Shown here piece after piece: positions 58,525 to 64,000 of a DNA stretch of 64,000 nt. The position numbers and the translations under genes are program-made. This stretch comes from FEN-1191 sp036490715 (GTDB lineage Bacteria; Pseudomonadota; Gammaproteobacteria; Steroidobacterales; Steroidobacteraceae). The stretch spans positions 124,001 to 188,000 of the forward strand of contig DASXDL010000013.1 of assembly GCA_036490715.1 (NCBI GenBank). Direction: 5' to 3'. Position 1 is the first letter of the stretch. Every line of letters begins with the position of its first letter. The notes under the pieces were generated by a model. It worked only from the letters and a program-made list of their open reading frames with translations. It did no database searches and was not told the DNA's origin.

Positions 58525-59073
58525 TCATATGACGCGCGCGGCCGCGCGTGCGGCCGGTTTGGCGGTCCCGCTGGCGCGATCGCGGCGCTCTTTTTCGAGT
58601 TTTCGGCGGATGCGTTCGCGCTTCAGTCCCGACAGGTAGTCGACGAACAGCTTGCCGGCCAGATGGTCCATTTCGTGCTGCAGGCACACGGCCGCCAGAC
58701 CATCCAGGTCGCGTTCGAACGCGACGCCGTCGGCGCCCTGGGCGCGCACCCGCACGCGTGCGGCGCGCTCGACCGGCTCGAACACGTTCGGCACCGACAG
58801 GCAACCCTCCTCGGTCACCTCCGCTCCGTCGCGTGTCAGAATCTGCGGGTTGATGAACACCTGCGGTTGTTTGTGCTCGTTACCGACGTCCATCACCAGC
58901 AGCTGGCGGTGGACGTTGACCTGGGTCGCGGCCAGGCCAATACCGGGGGCGCTGTACATGGTCTCGAACAGATCGGCGATCAACTGCTGGAGTGCGGCAT
59001 CGAATTCGCGCACCGGCTCGGCGCGGGTGCGCAGGCGCGGATCGGGAAATTCCAGGATTGGCAGCAGTGCCAT
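58525..59073 (-). CDS. def: Peptide deformylase
   Basis: 182 residues with all three metal-site motifs: GIGLAATQV, EEGCLSVP (Cys ligand) and QHEMDHLAGKLF (two His ligands and catalytic Glu). It removes the formyl group from nascent proteins. AGAGAG precedes the ATG by 6 bases. The C-terminal tail is extended, Ala/Arg-rich and probably disordered. It diverges from the LysM gene. Confidence 0.96.
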   Translation of the reverse strand: MALLPILEFPDPRLRTRAEPVREFDAALQQLIADLFETMYSAPGIGLAATQVNVHRQLLVMDVGNEHKQPQVFINPQILTRDGAEVTEEGCLSVPNVFEPVERAARVRVRAQGADGVAFERDLDGLAAVCLQHEMDHLAGKLFVDYLSGLKRERIRRKLEKERRDRASGTAKPAARAAARVI

Positions 59074-59256
59074 CGATGCTCTCTTTTAGAAGTACTTAAT
59101 CGTGGGGAAATATGCCAAGATTTCAAGGAACAGGGCCTGGGCGAGCGATCACGTGACCCAGTGCACAAAGTTGGCATGTAACCATGTGCGTTTACTCGGG
59201 GTTGAGTTTATAACAGCCGGACCAGAAGCCCTACCCGACCCTAAGAGGTAGCAGGG

Positions 59257-60504
59257 ATGTATTTGAATCGTGCGTTCACAGTCAGGCAGGCCGCCACGGC
59301 CAGCCTTGCGGTCGCCATTGGGCTGGGCTTGGGCGGCTGCGCCCTGTTCCACCCTCATCGCGATCAGGATATGGCCAGCGCCGCGCCGCCCCCGGTCGCC
59401 AGCGCCAGCAGCGAGTCCACGCCCGAGGCCAGTGGGCCGCAGACGGTCACCGAGGCGGCTGCCGAGCCGTCCGCGGACGAGACCAGCGGCACGACCACGG
59501 TGATGCAGAATGCCGGGTCGGCCCTGAATGCCACCGCACCCAAGAACTACGTGGTCAAGCGCGGCGATACGCTCTGGGCCATCGCCAATACCTTCCTGCG
59601 CGATCCGTGGCTGTGGCCTGAGATCTGGTACATCAATCCGGACATCCACAACCCGCACCGTATCTATCCCGGCGATACCGTACACCTGGCCCTGAACGGC
59701 GATGGCAGCACTTCACTGCAGATCGTGCGCGGTGGCGCTGGCGGCACGCGTTTGGAGCCGATGCTGCGCAGCACCCCGCTCGAGTCTGCGATCGCGACCA
59801 TTCCTTATTCAATGATCGCGGCATTTCTGTCGCGCCCCGGTGTGCTCACTGGCGAAGAGATCAAGGCTGCGCCGTACATCGTCGCGCTGCGCGATGACCA
59901 CCAGGTCGCCGGCACTGGTCACGATCTGTACGTCAAGAGGCTCGATGGCGAGCCCGGTGCGCGTTACAGCGTGATGCACGTGGATGAGCCGCTGCGCGAC
60001 CCGCAAAGTGGCCGCAAGCTCGGTTACCTTGCGATCTATACCGGCACCGCCCAGCTCACGCACCCGGGCCCTGTCGCCAAGGTGACGTTGACGGACGCGG
60101 CGCGCGAGACCCTGGAAGGCGACGTGCTGGTCGCCGAAGAGACCAGCCCGACCGGCGACTTTGCGCCGCACTCGCCCAGGCAGGCAGTGGACGGCCGCAT
60201 CATCGCGGTGGTCAATAACGTGCTGCTTGCGGGCCAGTACGAAGTGGTGGCGCTGAATCGTGGGGCGCAGGACGGCCTCGACCGCGGCACGGTGCTGACG
60301 GTGGATCTGGCCGGCGGTACCGTCAGCGATCATTGCGCCAAGATCAACGGCGAGAGCAGCTGCTGGGTGCGGCACGGTGTGCGGCTGCCGACCGAAACCT
60401 CGGGCACGCTGCTGGTGTTCAAGGCCTACGACCGCATGAGCTACGCGCTCATTCTCAGCGACACGGTCCCGATCAACATCGGCGATCACGTGCGCAATCC
60501 TTAG
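59257..60504 (+). CDS. LysM-domain lipoprotein
   Basis: 415 residues. The signal peptide ends in a lipobox (LGLGGCALF), followed by a low-complexity Ala/Ser/Pro linker. A single LysM domain is at about 95-145 (YVVKRGDTLWAIANTFLRDP, then WPEIWYINPDIHNPHRIYPG). The remaining 260 residues form a conserved beta-rich domain seen in gammaproteobacterial proteins located before dprA. It would bind peptidoglycan at the envelope. The gene lies at the conserved place between def and dprA/smg/topA, with AGAGGT and GCAGGG-type ribosome-binding sequence just upstream. Confidence 0.9.
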   Translation: MYLNRAFTVRQAATASLAVAIGLGLGGCALFHPHRDQDMASAAPPPVASASSESTPEASGPQTVTEAAAEPSADETSGTTTVMQNAGSALNATAPKNYVVKRGDTLWAIANTFLRDPWLWPEIWYINPDIHNPHRIYPGDTVHLALNGDGSTSLQIVRGGAGGTRLEPMLRSTPLESAIATIPYSMIAAFLSRPGVLTGEEIKAAPYIVALRDDHQVAGTGHDLYVKRLDGEPGARYSVMHVDEPLRDPQSGRKLGYLAIYTGTAQLTHPGPVAKVTLTDAARETLEGDVLVAEETSPTGDFAPHSPRQAVDGRIIAVVNNVLLAGQYEVVALNRGAQDGLDRGTVLTVDLAGGTVSDHCAKINGESSCWVRHGVRLPTETSGTLLVFKAYDRMSYALILSDTVPINIGDHVRNP

Positions 60505-61040
60505 ACGGCCGGCACAATCCGCGCGTTCTGCCGATAAATGCCCGCGCCTGGTGCGCGGCGCGTGGCCTATGCTCACGAGCGAATGGTCGGCACCAACCGT
60601 CAGCGCTCGCTGGGACACGTTTCAGATCTGGCCGCCGCCAAGGCGCGCCGTCCCCTGGGGCGCAGCGCCTGTGCTGCCTGAACCGCTTTGCGATCCCAAG
60701 GCAGGCGGCGGGCCTGCCCTTCGCGGCCGGCGCGCCATCAGGGGCGAGCGCGCAAGCGTCCCTACGCTCCAGGATTTTCTATTTCAGAACAATGGCTTGC
60801 CGCCGCCGCGAGGCGAGTCGGCGAAGCGGTCAGCGCGGGCATACGGTTGGACAAGGGCTACAAAATCCTGTTAGATGCGGGCGGGTTTGAGCCGGCCAGC
60901 CTCGATGTGCTGGGGGCGCGAACCGGCCTTCCAAGCCAATCCGTGGCCTCCATGATGCTGTTTTTGGAGCTTGAGGACGTCGTGGGATTGCAGTCGGGCG
61001 GCCGCTACGTGCGCCCTTAGCGGCCCCATCTGGATCACGA
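60505..61040 (+). pseudogene. dprA: Decayed dprA: only the C-terminal winged-helix part remains
   Basis: The syntenic slot between the LysM gene and smg normally holds dprA (about 370 codons), but only 536 bp are present. An open frame from 60688 to 61020 ends in about 55 residues that match the DprA C-terminal winged helix (KILLDAGGFEPASLDVLGAR, then TGLPSQSVASMMLFLELEDV and GGRYVRP). The conserved Rossmann part of DprA (GSR...GLARGID...) is missing in all three frames. The region 60505-60840 shows no family similarity and contains a 7-5-7 hairpin (GGCAGGC/GCCTGCC at 60700-60718). DprA loads RecA on incoming DNA during transformation; this copy cannot do so. Confidence 0.75.
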
Positions 61041-61046
61041 GTGATC

Positions 61047-61517
61047 ATGGACAGCAGCGTATTCGACATCCTTATCTACGTATTCGACCGCTACATGCTG
61101 GAAGAACTGCCGCCCAGCGCCGAGCGCGAGTGGCTGGCGCGTGACCTGGAGAGCGTCGGTTTCGAGGAGGACAACGTCGAGCGCGCGCTGGACTGGCTGG
61201 CGGATCTGGCGGCCCAACGCGAACGCCCGCATCTGCGCGGCGACGGCAGCTACCGGGTGTATGCGCCGCAGGAGCTGGCGCGCCTGGACGCGCAGTCGCG
61301 CGGCCTGCTGGCGTCGCTCGAAGCCGAAGGAATACTTTCACCCAACCAACGCGAAATCGTCATCGAACGTGTGCTGGCGCTGGAAGCCGAGGAGCTCGAT
61401 CTGGAACAGGTCAAATGGGTGGTGCTGATGGTGCTGTCGAGCCAGCCGGGGCAGGAACTGGCCTACGCGCGCATGGAAGATCTGGTATTCGACGCACCCG
61501 ATCAGCGTCCGCATTGA
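61047..61517 (+). CDS. smg: Smg family protein (DUF494)
   Basis: 156 residues from ATG 61047; GTG 61041 is an alternative. The match to Smg covers the whole length: VFDILIYVFDRYMLEELPPS at the start, RVYAPQELARLDAQSRGLLA in the middle and KWVVLMVLSSQPGQELAYAR near the end. The protein is acidic and helical, of unknown function, and always found near dprA and topA. A terminator hairpin lies between it and topA. Confidence 0.92.
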   Translation: MDSSVFDILIYVFDRYMLEELPPSAEREWLARDLESVGFEEDNVERALDWLADLAAQRERPHLRGDGSYRVYAPQELARLDAQSRGLLASLEAEGILSPNQREIVIERVLALEAEELDLEQVKWVVLMVLSSQPGQELAYARMEDLVFDAPDQRPH

Positions 61518-61544
61518 TTCCGTCCGCATCTACTAGGCAACCAT

Positions 61545-61566
61545 CCGCGGTCCGTCCGCGGTTTTT
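61545..61566 (+). terminator. Rho-independent terminator between smg and topA
   Basis: A CCGCGG-TCCGT-CCGCGG hairpin with a 6-bp GC stem is followed by TTTTT. It lies 28 bp after the smg stop and 30 bp before the topA ATG, so it may end the smg message or attenuate read-through into topA. Confidence 0.65.
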
Positions 61567-61595
61567 CGTTTCTGGCTCCGTCATTCGGGAGTGGC

Positions 61596-64000
61596 ATGGC
61601 TGACAATCTGGTCATCGTCGAATCGCCGGCAAAGGCCCGCACCATCAAGAAGTACCTCGGCCGCGAATTCGAGGTGCTGGCGTCTTACGGTCACGTTCGT
61701 GACCTGGTGCCCAAGGAGGGCGCGGTCGATCCGGACGACAGCTTCGCGATGAAATACCAGCTGGTCGAACGCAACGAACGCCACGTCGAGGCGATTGCCA
61801 AGGCACTGAAGAAGGCCAAGGCGCTGCATCTGGCCACCGACCCGGATCGCGAGGGCGAAGCCATAGCCTGGCACCTGCACGAGATCCTCAAGGAACGCGG
61901 CGAGCTCAAGCACAAGAACGTGCGGCGCGTGGTGTTCTACGAGATCACGCGCAACGCGGTGCGACAGGCGGTCGCGGAACCGCGCGACCTGTCGCTCGAT
62001 CTGGTGAATGCGCAGCAGGCGCGCCGCGCGCTCGACTATCTGGTCGGATTCAATTTGTCGCCGCTGCTGTGGAAGAAGGTGCGGCGCGGCCTGTCCGCCG
62101 GCCGGGTGCAGAGCCCGGCGCTGCGCATGATCTGCGAGCGCGAGGCCGAGATCGCCGCGTTCGTGCCGCGCGAGTATTGGACCATCGACGCGGTAGGCGA
62201 ACACACCGCGCAGTCGTTCCCGCTGAAGCTGGTCGAATTTCGTGGCGCCAAGGTCGAGCAGTTCAGTTTTACCGACCAGGCCGCGGCCAGCGATGCCGAG
62301 AACAGCATTCGCAGCGCGGCCGGCGACAGCGCCAAGCTGACGGTGTTGCAGGTCGATCGCAAGCAGCGCCGGCGCAATCCGGCGCCACCGTTCACCACCT
62401 CGACCCTGCAGCAGGAAGCGTCGCGCAAGCTGGGATTCTCGGCCCAGCGCACCATGCGACTGGCGCAGCAGCTGTACGAGGGCGTGGACACCGGCGAAGG
62501 CAACGTCGGCCTGATCACCTACATGCGTACCGACTCGGTGGCACTGGCGGCCGAAGCGGTTAAGGAAATCCGCGAAGTGATCGCGCGCCTGTACGGCGCC
62601 GAGGCGGTCGCCGAGGAAGTGCGGGTTTACAAGACCAAGTCGAAGAATGCACAGGAAGCACACGAAGCCATCCGGCCGACGTCGGCCAGCATCGTGCCGG
62701 CCGATATCGAGCGTCACCTGGACGCCGACCAGTTCAAGCTGTACTCGCTGATCTGGAAACGTGCGGTCGCCTGCCAGATGGCACATGCGCTGTTCGATAC
62801 CGTCGCGGTCGACATTCTCGCCGGCGCGGACGGCCCGCAACGTCACGTGCTGCGCGCCAATGGCTCGACGCTGGTCAAGCCCGGCTACATCGCGGTCTAC
62901 CAGGAAGGGCGCGACGATGCTACCGACGACGACAGCGATCAGGTGCTGCCATCGATGCAGGCCGGCGATGCGGTCAAGCTTCTCAGTGTCGAGCCACAGC
63001 AGCACTTCACCGAGCCGCCGCCGCGCTTCACCGAGGCCTCGCTGGTCAAGGCGCTGGAGGAATACGGCATCGGCCGACCATCAACCTACGCCTCGATCAT
63101 CTCGACACTGCGCGATCGCGAGTACGTCGAGATCGAGAGTCGACGCTTCACCGCCACCGACATCGGCAAGATCGTCAATCGGTTCCTGACCGAGCACTTT
63201 CACAAGTACGTGGACTATGGCTTCACTGCCTCGATGGAGGACGAGCTCGACGCGGTGGCGCGCGGCGAGGAGCCTTGGACCACGCCGCTGCAAAAATTCT
63301 GGAAGCCGTTCATTCACCAGGTCGACACCATCGAGAAGACAGTAACGCGCGAACAGGTCGCACAGGCGCGCGAGCTCGGGCGCGACGAGGCGACCGGCAA
63401 GCCGATCACGGTGCGCATGGGTCGCTTCGGTCCGTTCGTGCAGATCGGCACCAAGGATGATGCCGAGAAACCGCGTTTCGCCGGGCTGCGTCCCGGGCAG
63501 AAGATGGACCACATCACACTCGAGCAGGCGCTGGCGCTATTCGTACTGCCGCGTACGCTCGGCACCACGGCCGAAGGTGACCCGGTGCTGTCCAACGTCG
63601 GGCGTTTCGGGCCCTACATCAAATACGGCGCCAAGTACGTCTCGCTCAAGGAAGACGACCCGTACACCGTCACCCTCGAGCGCGCGCTCGAGTGCATCCG
63701 CGCCAAGCAGTTCGCCGATGCCAATCGCATCATCCAGGACTTCGGCGTCGACAGCATTCAGGTGCTCAACGGCCGCTACGGCCCCTACATCAGCAATGGC
63801 GAGAAGAACGCCCGCATCCCCAAGGACCGCGATCCCAAGACGGTGACACTGGAGGAGAGCCGGGCGCTGCTGGCAGCCGCCCCGGTGCGCGGTCGCGGGC
63901 GCTTCGGCAAGAAGACCACCGCGGCCAAATCGGCCGGTGCCGCCGCGGGTAGCGCGCAGAGCGCCGCCACCGACGCCAGCACCAGCGCGGTAACCGCCAA
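61596..64000 (+). CDS. topA: DNA topoisomerase I, partial (3' end beyond window)
   Basis: About 801 residues are visible from ATG 61596. The TOPRIM domain has LVIVESPAKARTIKKYLG and LHLATDPDREGEAIAWHL. The catalytic tyrosine is in VGLITYMRTDSVAL (Y309, with R311). GRPSTYASIISTLRDREYVE is also conserved. After about residue 590 the C-terminus consists of zinc-free topoisomerase repeats (VRMGRFGPFVQIG, VGRFGPYIKYG, LNGRYGPYISNG) rather than the four-cysteine fingers of E. coli TopA. It ends in an Ala/Lys-rich tail that runs off the window. It relaxes negative supercoils. Confidence 0.95.
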   Translation, partial: MADNLVIVESPAKARTIKKYLGREFEVLASYGHVRDLVPKEGAVDPDDSFAMKYQLVERNERHVEAIAKALKKAKALHLATDPDREGEAIAWHLHEILKERGELKHKNVRRVVFYEITRNAVRQAVAEPRDLSLDLVNAQQARRALDYLVGFNLSPLLWKKVRRGLSAGRVQSPALRMICEREAEIAAFVPREYWTIDAVGEHTAQSFPLKLVEFRGAKVEQFSFTDQAAASDAENSIRSAAGDSAKLTVLQVDRKQRRRNPAPPFTTSTLQQEASRKLGFSAQRTMRLAQQLYEGVDTGEGNVGLITYMRTDSVALAAEAVKEIREVIARLYGAEAVAEEVRVYKTKSKNAQEAHEAIRPTSASIVPADIERHLDADQFKLYSLIWKRAVACQMAHALFDTVAVDILAGADGPQRHVLRANGSTLVKPGYIAVYQEGRDDATDDDSDQVLPSMQAGDAVKLLSVEPQQHFTEPPPRFTEASLVKALEEYGIGRPSTYASIISTLRDREYVEIESRRFTATDIGKIVNRFLTEHFHKYVDYGFTASMEDELDAVARGEEPWTTPLQKFWKPFIHQVDTIEKTVTREQVAQARELGRDEATGKPITVRMGRFGPFVQIGTKDDAEKPRFAGLRPGQKMDHITLEQALALFVLPRTLGTTAEGDPVLSNVGRFGPYIKYGAKYVSLKEDDPYTVTLERALECIRAKQFADANRIIQDFGVDSIQVLNGRYGPYISNGEKNARIPKDRDPKTVTLEESRALLAAAPVRGRGRFGKKTTAAKSAGAAAGSAQSAATDASTSAVTA

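Overview
The window is GC-rich, gene-dense chromosomal DNA of a gammaproteobacterium. The best fit is the Xanthomonadales / Nevskiales / Steroidobacterales neighbourhood. The evidence is the set of conserved gammaproteobacterial gene blocks (def-fmt-rsmB facing LysM gene-dprA-smg-topA; pntAA-pntAB-pntB; priA-argS-SPOR), a Tat-exported high-potential iron-sulfur protein, single-chain pyruvate carboxylase, type-1 glutamate-cysteine ligase and NtrY/NtrX-like proteins. I see no tRNA, rRNA, CRISPR array, prophage or IS element. The one clear selfish element is an intein.

Layout. 1-9.3 kb: an MprF-like membrane protein (cut by the window edge) and a YgiQ radical-SAM protein on the minus strand, divergent from a giant tandem UvrA (1835 aa, four ABC ATPase modules) and a small zinc-ribbon protein. 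9.3-15.7 kb, all minus strand: a GGDEF-EAL membrane protein, then a class-I cyclic-di-GMP riboswitch, then a SPOR-domain protein and a DUF2264 protein. 15.7-23.9 kb: a Rossmann protein, a PA0069-type radical-SAM gene split by a LAGLIDADG intein and preceded by a near-perfect LexA operator, ilvA, an FHA coiled-coil protein, a degenerate alpha/beta hydrolase, a small membrane protein and a Tat-exported dienelactone hydrolase. 24-29.7 kb: a BamA-like outer-membrane protein, acetolactate synthase large and small subunit genes that diverge from each other across a 9-bp inverted repeat, a quinone reductase and a P-II gene with a sigma-54 promoter. 29.9-41.6 kb: pyc and gshA; a thiolase-hydrolase-hemH-VOC cluster; YceI lipoprotein, HiPIP, ExoIX-like nuclease and HNH nuclease. 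41.7-46.4 kb: the proton-translocating transhydrogenase operon, facing a four-gene sigma-factor operon whose genes all overlap by 4 bp. 46.4-51.4 kb: a DnaA-box cluster, priA, argS and a SPOR protein. 51.4-59.1 kb: one long minus-strand run def-fmt-rsmB-DUF4390-ntrY-ntrX-GST. 59.2-64 kb: LysM lipoprotein, a decayed dprA, smg, a terminator and topA (cut by the window end).

How parts connect. The c-di-GMP enzyme and the riboswitch behind it suggest local c-di-GMP control of the SPOR/DUF2264 pair. The LexA operator puts the intein-bearing radical-SAM protein in the DNA-damage response. The sigma-54 promoter makes the P-II gene nitrogen-responsive, whereas the NtrX-like regulator has lost the ATPase and GAFTGA motifs needed to act on sigma-54. 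The most unusual items are the intein that splits the radical-SAM cluster motif, the riboswitch operon, the fused UvrA pair, the DnaA boxes at priA and the dprA remnant.
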